DNA of 64,000 nt from Effrenium voratum (GCA_963377175.1 CAUJNA010000471.1:1-64000); one strand, 5' to 3'; positions 28,938 to 37,735 are shown, counted from the stretch's first letter. Made by a program: numbers and translations. Notes: generated by a model from the sequence alone, not told the origin.

Positions 28938-31900
28938 GTGGGTCGTACCGCCGCACTACACCGGGAGCACCAGGATGTCGATCCCTTTCACGGGATTGAG
29001 AGCCCGATCGTGACCTCTGCTCATGAAAGGTCTGGTACATCTGAAGCGTGTTCTGGCGCTTTTGCCATCGTTCGACACAGTCCTGACAAGCCTTATAAAG
29101 CCACGCGAATGACCTAACGGTCACATCGCGATCCCACCTCTCGATGTCGGGCCGCATACAGCGTAGATGACGAACGTTCTCGATGAACACAGCTAACAGT
29201 ACCCCATCATCGATCTTCTTCCTAATCCCAGAAATGAGATTGTCCCAGGTGCTCAGATAACTCCGGAGCCTTGCCTCATCATCGGAGTGACCTGTCTGCC
29301 GGCACTTGAGACTGGTCAACTCAGCGATCTTGAAGGTCTGGTCGTCTTCGACTCCAGTCTGCAGGTGGTTCAGCAGAAGCTTCAAGATCTGTCTCCCCTT
29401 GATACCCTGGGGAGGACTCATATTCTGAGCGGCTTCGGTCAGGCGATTCATCTTGTCCCTGACAGCCCTGGTCTTGATACACTCCCTGATAGCACTCGTG
29501 AAGTTTGAGTCCAAAATCGGGTACTTGCAGGGTCCGCCAAGAGCATCATAGTCAAGCCTCTCAGTCTCTGATATCCACGCTAACGCGTAGTCAGAGTCAA
29601 AGCTGAAAGCATTCCTGACCCTCTCCTTGACCTCGGAAAGCCACTCGCGCAGCTTATCAGCTGTCGGCTCAGCAGGCAGCACGATCGTGTTGCACTTATG
29701 ATGGAACCGATCCTTATCGACAACGGTGGAAATCAGAGCCCCTATCGGGGTACATGAGGTAATCCTGCAACTTTCACACAGTCTCGCAGGCATAGGGCAG
29801 CAAACTTCACACGCCCTCATTCCGCAACCAACGCAAGGAACAAGAGGGAAACCAGGCTCAGGGATTCTGCTGCACTTAGTGCACCTGTCCCGTCCATCGT
29901 CTCCCCTCAAGGCTTCAGGGAGAAGACCACCATCTCCCTGCCTACCGGCACCATTCACACTATAGCCGAGGCTAAGACCCGGCCCAAGGTTACCACCGCT
30001 CGCAACACTTGAGGGGTAACCTGTGGCATTGCTAGACTGACTAACGCCAGCGCCAACCCCTTGGTGACTAACGCCACCTCCGTAGGCAGGACCATAGAAA
30101 CTGGAACCACACTGATTGTTCCCAATTCCATGAGTATCCGCAGCACTACCGTGGAACCCGGGCGCTCCACCAGGGTAACCCCCGGTAGGAGCCCCTCCAC
30201 TCGGGCCTCCAGAAGGCCCAGCGGGATCTTGGCCCCCACCATAATGCCCAGGACCTGGTGGTGGAGCCGGGGCATGTCCATGACCACCACTTCCGCTCCC
30301 ACCTTGACCAGGTGGTCCGCCTTGCCCACCACCTCCCCCGGGAGGAGGAGGAGGGGGCGGTCCAGCTTGAGCGCGTTCATGCCGAATATTGCAGCGTGCA
30401 CATCGCTCAAGGCCGTCATTTCCGAAGTAACTGTGACTCTCACAGACGTGAGTCCCACAATCCGTACAGAGATACATGGAGACCTCCTGAGCATTCTTGC
30501 GGCATGCCCAGCATTTCATTTTCAAGAAGTGACAATTGCAACAGTCCCCGTCGTCACCACGGCAAAGCCCGCAGAACTCACGACTGCATGTCACACACGA
30601 GAATTCAGCATTCGGGTGCCTACGGTCGTTGGGATCATCGAGGGCACAAATCTTCGGCGCGTCTGGGCCATCACCGCCGGGAGCCCCTCTTGCAGCCGGC
30701 ACTGAGGCCTGTCCACGATCCGAAGGAGCTCCAGCAGTCCCTCGCCTATCGCCGGGACTCTGGGTGTCGGCGCTGACTCTGCTCCCAGGAGTCCTCCACT
30801 CATCACCAGGACTCTGGATGTCGGCATGGACCCTATTATCCCCACCACCTCCTGAATGACGACCTGGGTTCGGAGAGACGTTCCCGCTATCGCGGATTGG
30901 CCTATCAAAATTCGGAGAGACGCTCCCGCTATCGCGGATCGGCCTCTCCCCCCTCGGTTGTCGACTCCGGGCCTCAGATCCCCTATCGGGGACGGCAGCA
31001 GGCCTCGGGCTCCTATTCCTACCCGCATCCCTATTGGGGGAAATAGAAACGTCCCCCCTTGCGCGCGCGCGGGGACCACCCCTTGCACGCTCCGGTGGCG
31101 AATGCGACCTGTCAGGCAACCCCCGAACCCTCCTGCTCCTGCTGTCGGACCTCTCCCTAACGGGATAGATAGGATGCCTGTCTGCGCGAGAAGGATCGAC
31201 CCTATCGGGCACATTCGGCAAAGCATGATCAGGCAAAACAACGCCTCCGCCTGGTCTCACCGGCAGGCCAGTACCCCGGCCGTCACCTTCCCCTGGTGTA
31301 GGCGTCGGTGACCAGATCCTATGTCCTTGCCCCGCAAACGCATGGTAACCAACATTCCGTCTTTCTCTGGGTTGTGGAGGAGCTTCATTAATCTGCTGGA
31401 CACCCTGAATGATGCCAGCAGCCTCGTCAAATTGACCCTCCATTTCAAAGAGCTGGGACATGATTCTGTTGTTCGCGGCGCTAAGGTTACGCACGTTACC
31501 ATCGATAGCGCTGACTCTCCGCATAACACCTTCAAGTGTACTCCGGAATGTGCCGAGCTCTCGCCTAACGGCAGGCTGCACTTGGTCACTCCTGGCAGGA
31601 AGATTACGGATCTGTCCTTGGATGCCATCAACGACCCGATTCACAATTGCCGATCTCGCTTCATACTGTTCAACATGTGACTTCACGGTTTCAAACCTCG
31701 AAATGATGTCGTCATGATCCCGACGTTGACGTTGAATTCCTCGAGCCAGATCCTGCATCTTCCGATTGATCTCGTCAACAGCCTCATGCCAGTCCTGCGG
31801 GGAATCATGCCCTGATGGTCTATCGACCTCCTGAGAACCCCTTCCACTCTGCAGTCTAGACACTCGATTAACAAGACGAGTGTGCTCTTCTTTGACCCCT

Positions 31901-34212
31901 TCAATAGATTCAGAGGCCCACTTAGCAAACTTCTCGTGTTCAAGGAGAGCTTCCTCAATCTTCAGGTTTAACTCCCTGAAATTCGCGTCAACCACACTGC
32001 TGCTGGCCCTATCGGACAGATTCGCGACAGGATTCGGGTTCCATACACCTGCCGGTGTCCGCATCCCAACGGTTTTCTCTACCGAGAACATCCGTTTCTC
32101 AAGCTTGTCCAAATCCTTAAGGGTCTCGTCCTCAGAAGCAGCATGGCTTCTGCGGGCAGCCTCACTATTTTCCTGAATCATCAGGCGAAGCCGATCAGTC
32201 GATGCCTCATTGTCCCTGACAGATTCATGGACCTCGTGGGACAGTAGGTTAATCCTCTGCTCCACGACCTCGGCTTGCTCATCGATGGCTTGCCTCACAA
32301 TGGCCTTGCTATCGGGAATAACTTCCCTTGCGAACCGTTGAACTATCATTCGCATCCTCCCGGCATCAGATTGAGTCGCAACCTCAGCTGCCAGGCGATC
32401 GACCTTGTCCTTCGTCCGTTGACTCTCGTCGCTCCATTCCCTTCGCATGGAACTCACCTGACCGTTCAGTACCCTGATTTGGTCAGCAAAGATGTGGAAC
32501 GCCTTCGCGACTGAGCCAGAAACCTCACCTCTCTCGAGCACCTCCTGGATGTGCAAATCGAACACCTCCTTCGCCCTAGCGTCACCTGATTCGCCGGAAG
32601 ACTGGGACCTGAGGGCGGGAGGAGTCGATATCTCGATCCTCTCAGGAGCCCCACTAGTCCCGGCATGTCTTCTGGGGTCATCCACGGGACAATCATCAAT
32701 CCTGGATGGTCTACTCGGGGTAGATCCCCTTCTCCGGCTATCGCCAGATCGAGGATCAATGTTGGATGCACGTGACTCGGGGGTGGAGTGGATGTGAACA
32801 TCAGCGGGATCGGGCATCTCCTCATCCTGCGGAGTTGAATCCATTGGTGAGGGGCTAGCCCTCCTCGCCTTTGACCTATCGGTCTCAGCGGCGAGAGGTG
32901 ACGGTCTCTTAGCAGAAACACTACGTTCCCTGGCAGTCGAACCCCATTGAGGTGTGAACTCGTTGCTAGACCTCAGAGTTTCAAGATCACTGGTATCTCG
33001 CCCTAACGGGCTAGCGATCGACGGACGATCTTCGATCCCGAGTGCATCGGCAAGCCGACCATCTCTGGCACCTGTCCTAACAACATCGGCAGCCCGCTCA
33101 GTGATCCTCGGTGAACCAGTAACCCGGTTCGAGTTCACGTCTCCCTGACTCAACGGACCTCCAAATGTGATGTTGGGAAAGGGGGGAACATTCGGGGAAT
33201 CACCAATTGCCGGGGGACCTACCGGTCCCTCGCGGTCATGAATGGCCTCCAATCCCCGAAGAACTTCCCGACTATCCCTGGCTCTCTCTCTCTCGCTTCT
33301 GGCGCCCCTGTCAACACGAAGGTCCCTGACGGCTCCACGAGAGAGGCTCCTGGGCCTCGCAGCATCACGGATCCTAGCATTTCGTCGTGGTTGGTCCTCC
33401 TCCTCATCACGGCGATCCGCAAACGCGGCATACTCTTCATCATCATCGACCTCAAACTTGGCAGCGGCGGGATTAGTCCTTGCGGTTTCACGGCTGCCTG
33501 CATCTCGGCGCGAATGGCTCTCCTCCTCATCCGCAAAATTGTAATCTTCGCCATCATAAGACTCAGATTTGGCAGTATTAGGGTTGGGCCTACCGGCATC
33601 AGACCCCTGCTTTGAGCTACTGCCCCAACCTGCGGTTGATCTCAACAGAGCATCGTATCCGAAGTCTGTGAATTTCCGCTCCTCGTGCTCATCAAACTGA
33701 CCTGGATTCTGAGAACCAGTGGATCGGCCCGGGATACCTCCCGGAACCAGAACCATAGTCCCTGGTCCCTGCGGCCTACTCCCAAACTCATCCGAGACCT
33801 CCGACTCACCTGGAACAAGAGATCTCGGAGGTCGAATCGGCATGGCTTCCGGGTCATCCGAATGGGGGCGGGCCATGTCCATCGCCATGCTGGTGAAGTC
33901 AAAATGTCCACGCCTCTGACCTGATTCAGAGCCACTCCTACCGGAGTAAACCCTTCGTGTCTGCTCGTCATCAGTGGCCTGGCGGAAAATACGATCGTCT
34001 CCATCGTCGGCGTACCTGCCACGGCCCCTGGGTGTATCCCTACCGGGATCTTCACCCCTGCGGTCCTGACCTGTCGAACCTGCTTCGAAATCCTCGTAGT
34101 CATAGTCCGGCAGGTCCTCACCTGAGCGGAGGCCACCTAGGATGGCCTCCTCATCCACGACGCTCCTGCGAGATCGTGGGGTCGACATAGAGCTTGTAGT
34201 TGATGGTCTCAA
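28750..34212 (-). CDS. gag: Gag-like ORF, 1,820 aa, with zinc clusters
   Basis: It starts 31 bp inside the 5' LTR. The first 550 residues are charged and low in complexity, probably disordered. Residues about 570-1,000 are Glu/Arg/Leu-rich and look coiled-coil (for example EEALLEHEKFAKWASESIEG). A Pro/Arg-rich stretch follows. Dense zinc clusters lie at about 1,195-1,280 (CVTCSREFCGLC, CWACRKN, CTDCGTHVCESH, CARCN) and about 1,440-1,490 (CTKCSR...CVGCGMRACEVCC...CESC), of treble-clef/B-box character, separated by a Gly/Pro-rich region. Residues about 1,490-1,740 are a helical block where a capsid domain would be expected. An Arg/Ser-rich tail ends the ORF. Gag assignment rests on position and on the CCCH ORF that follows; sequence identity to known Gag was not established. 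It is very long for copia Gag. Confidence 0.8.
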   Translation of the reverse strand: MRPSTTSSMSTPRSRRSVVDEEAILGGLRSGEDLPDYDYEDFEAGSTGQDRRGEDPGRDTPRGRGRYADDGDDRIFRQATDDEQTRRVYSGRSGSESGQRRGHFDFTSMAMDMARPHSDDPEAMPIRPPRSLVPGESEVSDEFGSRPQGPGTMVLVPGGIPGRSTGSQNPGQFDEHEERKFTDFGYDALLRSTAGWGSSSKQGSDAGRPNPNTAKSESYDGEDYNFADEEESHSRRDAGSRETARTNPAAAKFEVDDDEEYAAFADRRDEEEDQPRRNARIRDAARPRSLSRGAVRDLRVDRGARSERERARDSREVLRGLEAIHDREGPVGPPAIGDSPNVPPFPNITFGGPLSQGDVNSNRVTGSPRITERAADVVRTGARDGRLADALGIEDRPSIASPLGRDTSDLETLRSSNEFTPQWGSTARERSVSAKRPSPLAAETDRSKARRASPSPMDSTPQDEEMPDPADVHIHSTPESRASNIDPRSGDSRRRGSTPSRPSRIDDCPVDDPRRHAGTSGAPERIEISTPPALRSQSSGESGDARAKEVFDLHIQEVLERGEVSGSVAKAFHIFADQIRVLNGQVSSMRREWSDESQRTKDKVDRLAAEVATQSDAGRMRMIVQRFAREVIPDSKAIVRQAIDEQAEVVEQRINLLSHEVHESVRDNEASTDRLRLMIQENSEAARRSHAASEDETLKDLDKLEKRMFSVEKTVGMRTPAGVWNPNPVANLSDRASSSVVDANFRELNLKIEEALLEHEKFAKWASESIEGVKEEHTRLVNRVSRLQSGRGSQEVDRPSGHDSPQDWHEAVDEINRKMQDLARGIQRQRRDHDDIISRFETVKSHVEQYEARSAIVNRVVDGIQGQIRNLPARSDQVQPAVRRELGTFRSTLEGVMRRVSAIDGNVRNLSAANNRIMSQLFEMEGQFDEAAGIIQGVQQINEAPPQPRERRNVGYHAFAGQGHRIWSPTPTPGEGDGRGTGLPVRPGGGVVLPDHALPNVPDRVDPSRADRHPIYPVRERSDSRSRRVRGLPDRSHSPPERARGGPRARARGDVSISPNRDAGRNRSPRPAAVPDRGSEARSRQPRGERPIRDSGSVSPNFDRPIRDSGNVSPNPGRHSGGGGDNRVHADIQSPGDEWRTPGSRVSADTQSPGDRRGTAGAPSDRGQASVPAARGAPGGDGPDAPKICALDDPNDRRHPNAEFSCVTCSREFCGLCRGDDGDCCNCHFLKMKCWACRKNAQEVSMYLCTDCGTHVCESHSYFGNDGLERCARCNIRHERAQAGPPPPPPPGGGGGQGGPPGQGGSGSGGHGHAPAPPPGPGHYGGGQDPAGPSGGPSGGAPTGGYPGGAPGFHGSAADTHGIGNNQCGSSFYGPAYGGGVSHQGVGAGVSQSSNATGYPSSVASGGNLGPGLSLGYSVNGAGRQGDGGLLPEALRGDDGRDRCTKCSRIPEPGFPLVPCVGCGMRACEVCCPMPARLCESCRITSCTPIGALISTVVDKDRFHHKCNTIVLPAEPTADKLREWLSEVKERVRNAFSFDSDYALAWISETERLDYDALGGPCKYPILDSNFTSAIRECIKTRAVRDKMNRLTEAAQNMSPPQGIKGRQILKLLLNHLQTGVEDDQTFKIAELTSLKCRQTGHSDDEARLRSYLSTWDNLISGIRKKIDDGVLLAVFIENVRHLRCMRPDIERWDRDVTVRSFAWLYKACQDCVERWQKRQNTLQMYQTFHEQRSRSGSQSRERDRHPGAPGVVRRYDPLARKSDPSPSRSVRSGRDGKPDGKPRSSSPGRSSQRDRASPGRGSQRDKRTPSPKSPRRWGC

Positions 34213-34224
34213 GCGCGTAGGAAA

Positions 34225-34242
34225 GTCCTACGGCTGATAACC
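34225..34242 (-). promoter_or_regulatory. Putative primer-binding site
   Basis: The minus strand directly after the 5' LTR reads GGTTATCAGCCGTAGGAC. It is the reverse complement of a sequence resembling a tRNA anticodon stem-loop (CGGCTGATAACC). This recalls elements such as Ty5 and Drosophila copia that prime from an internal half of initiator tRNA. It also loosely resembles the TGGTATCAG start of many plant copia PBSs. No dinoflagellate tRNA was compared. Confidence 0.5.
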
Positions 34243-34615
34243 TGTGATTCGGGCACGAGCCTGTGCCCAGGCAATGGGTAAGTTGGGGTAAACAAGCCAC
34301 AAAAGAAAGGTTCCCCAAAAGCAAACCAATCCCCGGTCCCAAAGATCAGGGTTTCCCACACACCAGAGAACAACAACCAAAAGGAAACAAAGAAAAGGGT
34401 TAACCCGCAACCTTGGTCGACAACAGGCCGCACGACTGGTCCCTACCAACCTGGCGGCGGCCCGAGGTCTCTTTCTCCCCGAGATGCCGTCGGTCGACGC
34501 AGGGGTTCGGCGACGCCCATTCGAGGCGCGACGGAACCCAAAACTTGAGCCAAACACCACAGGTCAGTCACTACCGCGACTTCCCTGGTGATGAAATAAA
34601 CCATGGCTAATCACA
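34243..34615 (-). repeat. 5' LTR (373 bp)
   Basis: The element is read on the minus strand, so this copy is the 5' LTR and should carry the promoter. One substitution in about 373 aligned positions separates it from the 3' LTR. Confidence 0.97.
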
Positions 34616-34620
34616 TTAAC
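34616..34620. repeat. Target-site duplication, right copy (ttaac)
   Basis: Partner of 10542-10546. Removing the element and one copy restores an MFS intron of about 365 bp. Confidence 0.95.
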
Positions 34621-34927
34621 TAACCTTAGGGGTACACAAAAGGGAACATAGCAGACCTTGGTGGTTGTTCTCCTTTTTGTGTTCCCTTTGAACCAACCCC
34701 TTGGTACCCTGAGGCATGGAATATTACAGCAGCACCCTCACAACAGCACCCGGACTGCATCCCATAACAGGCACTCCCAGCAACCACCACACCGCCTTGA
34801 GCACACCAAACAGCACCCTGAGCAGCACATGCAGCACCAACCTGGCCCGAACTGGCAAACAGCCTGCCCCGCTTTAGTAAGAACGCTTTGTAGTGTTCAG
34901 CCTTCGGGGAAAAAAGCACAAGCCCAC
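34621..34927 (-). other. 5' part of the MFS intron
   Basis: Intronic DNA between the GTGGGC donor and the retrotransposon. It is GCTG-rich on the sense strand and includes an imperfect inverted repeat around 34632-34690 (ACACAAAAGGGAACA / TTTTTGTGTTCCC). No coding signal continues past the donor. Confidence 0.75.
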
Positions 34928-36127
34928 CTTAGTGGCGATGCTCAGAGCGAAAGCGCGCACATTGTTCACCAAAATCAGCGCCGCCAGCAGACCCGCAGCC
35001 ATCAGCGAGATCTGCACCGTTACGGCGTGCACGTCAAAATGCAAGAGGAGCACACCGGCAAAGCAGGCCAAGATGTCCGCCACCACCAGACACTTGCTGT
35101 CACTCCAGGGCACCAGGTGCAACATCCGCCCCAGCACAAGGTTGCAAACTCCGCAGGTCAGTTGGAGCCCAGCCACGAACAAAGCACTGGTTGAGATGGA
35201 CCAACCTAAACTCTGCTGTAGCACGGTAATTGCATACACCTCCACCCCAGTGTTCACTGAAGAGCACACACAAAGGTGCCAAAAGCAAGCGCAGCACGCC
35301 CCCAACTGCTGCCAGCTCAGCGGAATCCGCGCAGTCTTCGCCACCCCAGGGCTCTGTCGGAGGCTGGGCGGCTCCTCCAAGAAGATCAGCAGCTTCACGG
35401 AGAAGAGGAGAAACACCACAGCCATGAACCACCCGGGGATGGTGTCCGAGTCCAGCACTAGGTTGTTGATCCGAGTGAACTTCATGAATTCCTCCAGGAG
35501 GGCTGCCAAGGCCGGGCCAATCGCACATCCCAAGGTATTCATGGCGGTGTAGTAGAAGAGCACCTCACTGCGGCGCTTCACTCCCACAGTCAGAGAGATG
35601 TAGAGGCCCGGGATGTTGTAGGCGCTACAGAGCCCTATGAGGCCTCGGGAACAGAGCAACATATACTTGAAGCGCATCAAACCCGCCAGAGCGTAGAGTA
35701 TGCAGCCAAGCACTTGGCCCAGACAAAGGATGGCCCAAACAGTCTTCATGGGCAGAAAGTTCAGCAGCCCAGTGTTTGTCAGGCACCCAACAATGGAGCA
35801 CAGCGGCACCAGCGCGATCATGAGCCCTGCAAAGAATTCGCCTGCCCCTAACCGCTCGGCATAGTCATGCGCTGTAGGGATGGTGATCACCAAGTTGATG
35901 GAGCTTAGTGCGGCAAAGTACATCATCAGAGCTAGAGACGTTCTGGTTGGCATCTTCTCTGCTTCCATCTTCTCTGCTTCTATCTTCTCAGCAGTGGCCA
36001 ACTTCGCGCATTCGCTCTCTGGGTTTTGGTCGAAGAGCTTGGAAAGCTGGATGGTCTCTGCTCCAATCACCGTCACCGTTGCAGTGGCCATGGCGAAAAG
36101 ATCCGATGTACACCAGACCGAACGCAA
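34928..36127 (-). CDS. MFS transporter, first exon (TM 1-10)
   Basis: Four hundred codons without an intron. After a polar N-terminus, including a short repeat (EKIEAEKMEAEKM), about ten hydrophobic segments can be seen (for example LMMYFAALSSINLVITI, VWAILCLGQVLGCILYALAG, ISLMAAGLLAALILVNNV). R and G residues in the TM4 region (SRGLIGLCSAYNIPGLY) are typical of the major facilitator superfamily. The exon ends ..ATCGCCACTAAG with GTGGGC as donor. The last exon at 10489-10244 adds two more helices, giving about 481 aa and 12 TMs. A second in-frame ATG at 36091 (MATATVTV) may be the true start. The substrate is not predictable. The long intron-free exon contrasts with the surrounding cyclase gene. 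Confidence 0.88.
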
Positions 36128-36235
36128 GACATCCGAACCTTGGAATCAAATGCGTTGACCTCATTCCGCCTCGAAACCTGACTTGGTCTGCATATGTGAG
36201 CGCTCCAGTCAGCCTGCTTTCAGTCACAGTACAAT

Positions 36236-36251
36236 CTTGAGCCAACATGGC
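36236..36251 (-). other. Relict dinoflagellate spliced-leader sequence
   Basis: The minus strand reads GCCATGTTGGCTCAAG, 15 of 16 identical to the 3' end of the conserved dinoflagellate spliced leader (..GCCATTTTGGCTCAAG). It lies about 110 nt upstream of the MFS start, in the same orientation. A genomic leader relict at this place is the known mark of a cDNA copied from a trans-spliced mRNA and put back into the genome. Confidence 0.75.
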
Positions 36252-36657
36252 GCCAAGTGTCAGGGCACCTGCGCAGGACACTTGTGACCCGGCCTATCCT
36301 CACGTTGTTTGCCAAGCTCTACACACAAACCCACGCGGTGCTCGCATCCTGCATACAACGGCTTCAGAAACCATTGGATAACTGTTGCAAAGCATATTGC
36401 CGTAGCATAAACTGTCTGATGAGGCCAGCCACAACAATTTGATCTGGGACAAGGTGTGCCACTGAACAACCAGGGAGACGCCATTCAGGTGCAACCATTG
36501 CCCTCCATGGCACCAGCTGAAATTATCAAGGCTGTCAACACCTACAACTTTCAACATGGCGACAGCTGCGCCGATGGCTTGTGCTTCTTTCAGGAGGCAA
36601 CTCGAGAGTAGAAACCATGGTTGCGCCTCTAGGTTGCATGGCTTCATTCTCTCCAGC

Positions 36658-36710
36658 CTCCGTGGCAGTGCTGAAGTCGCGCACCCGCAGGACCCCCACG
36701 ATGCACCTCG
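36658..36710 (-). CDS. Cyclase-like gene exon: RCIVGVLRVRDFSTATE
   Basis: Two nucleotides plus 17 codons, between ..CAAG and a GC donor (GCTGGA). It corresponds to the first metal-binding motif of class III cyclases (typically F-x-D-I-x-x-F-T). The Asp position reads Arg here (VLRVRDFS). The phase fits both neighbours. Confidence 0.92.
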
Positions 36711-36939
36711 CTTGCTCCAATGACGCGATATCGAAGAAATGCACAGCAGGTTGCACACGTCACGTGCCCAAAATTGCCGCAACATGTGAGCCACTGACAT
36801 GTTACTTACGGTCGGTTCCGTTCCTTTTTTGGCGTGACGAAACAGGAGATATGGGAAGGCCCCCCGAAAGAACAACGGCCTACCAGTAATACTGCCGGCT
36901 GCTCACGCATTGCGCCTGCAATGTTCATAGCGCGGGCAG

Positions 36940-37535
36940 GGTATCTGCGTGTGTGTATGTTGTGTGTGTGTGTGCGCGTGTTTCGTATTGTTAGGTCCCA
37001 CCCCCCCCCCCCCCCGCCGCCCAGCACTGCGCAAAAACGACTGCCAAGTGACAAGCGTGCCAGCTCAAGAGCATCCGCTCAGCACTGCACACACCTATGC
37101 CAAAAGATAAGCGCACCAGCACCCGCTCAGCACGGCACTACTGCGCACACGCCTGCCAAATGATGCGTGCATGAGCTCAAGAGCACACGCACCTTCCAAA
37201 CGATGAGCCCACCATGAGAGCATTTCCTCCCACTCAAAAGAATGACAAAAGGATCAGCAGCAAAGTTCAGATTACAGTGCGTTTGGATGCGGAGACGTCT
37301 TCGAAGAGGGGGATACTGGGTCGCGCGACTATAGATAAAGGGTGTAATGCAATGTGGCGTGGCGCGATGCGATAGCGTGTAATCCTATGTGTTTCGTGAC
37401 GCAATGCTGTGATATGATGTGAATTGATGTGATGTGTTGTGATGTGATGTTATGTCATGTAAAGAAAACTAATGTCAAACAATGCGTGTGTATGAGCTAT
37501 GCTATGTGTTGCTATTCTCTGTCATGTTTAGTTTT
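36940..37535. repeat. TG-rich simple sequence, poly-C run and TGATG repeats in a cyclase intron
   Basis: (GT)n lies near 36945-36980, a long C run near 37000-37016, and a degenerate TGATG/TGTGA repeat at about 37380-37530. No gene was seen. Confidence 0.8.
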
Positions 37536-37735
37536 GCCATGTGATGTCATGCCTGTGTCGCAATACTTGTTCTTCATGCCTTCCCATCTACATGTGGGTG
37601 TCTCTTGTTTAGGGGACCCCTGAACAAATGTCTGGCTTTCTTTGTGGTTTTCCTTTGAACCACCAAAACAAGGTAGGGGGGTGCTCGCATTTTCGCATCG
37701 ACCGCAACCCTCGCAGACCTGAGGTCCCCGCTCGC

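Larger units (their letters stand above)
11249..34049 (-). repeat. Dispersed array of about 80 TANC-loop hairpins
   Basis: Short perfect inverted repeats surround TAAC, TATC or TACC on the plus strand (GNTA on the sense strand). Examples: 13061-13076 ACTTCC-TAAC-GGAAGT; 15713-15728 CCTTCC-TATC-GGAAGG; 18548-18561 GGGAG-TATC-CTCCC; 21336-21349 GAGAG-TAAC-CTCTC; 27035-27048 ATGGG-TAAC-CCCAT; 28424-28439 CCTCCC-TATC-GGGAGG; 33214-33229 GGGACC-TACC-GGTCCC. By eye about 50 have stems of 4 bp or more and about 30 more have 2-3 bp or one mismatch. They run from the 3' UTR through every ORF to the start of the Gag-like ORF, one per roughly 280 bp, and are absent from the LTRs. The commonest core is CCTANCGG. 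Stems differ between sites but stay complementary. Confidence 0.9.
10547..34615 (-). mobile_element. 24-kb Ty1/copia-type LTR retrotransposon in the MFS intron
   Basis: Two near-identical direct repeats (10547-10928 and 34243-34615), both TGTG...CACA, bound an internal region with Gag-like, protease, integrase, RT and RNase H coding on the minus strand. Integrase precedes RT, the Ty1/copia order. The element is flanked by the 5-bp repeat ttaac (10542-10546 and 34616-34620), a clean target-site duplication. Its length of 24,069 bp is several times the usual 5-9 kb of copia elements. The excess comes from a large Gag-like ORF, extra domains in Pol and two downstream ORFs. All long ORFs are open and the LTRs differ at one substitution and two indels, so the insertion is recent. 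Whether it is fully functional depends on how the ORF1/CCCH and PR/Pol frame changes are bridged. Confidence 0.97.
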
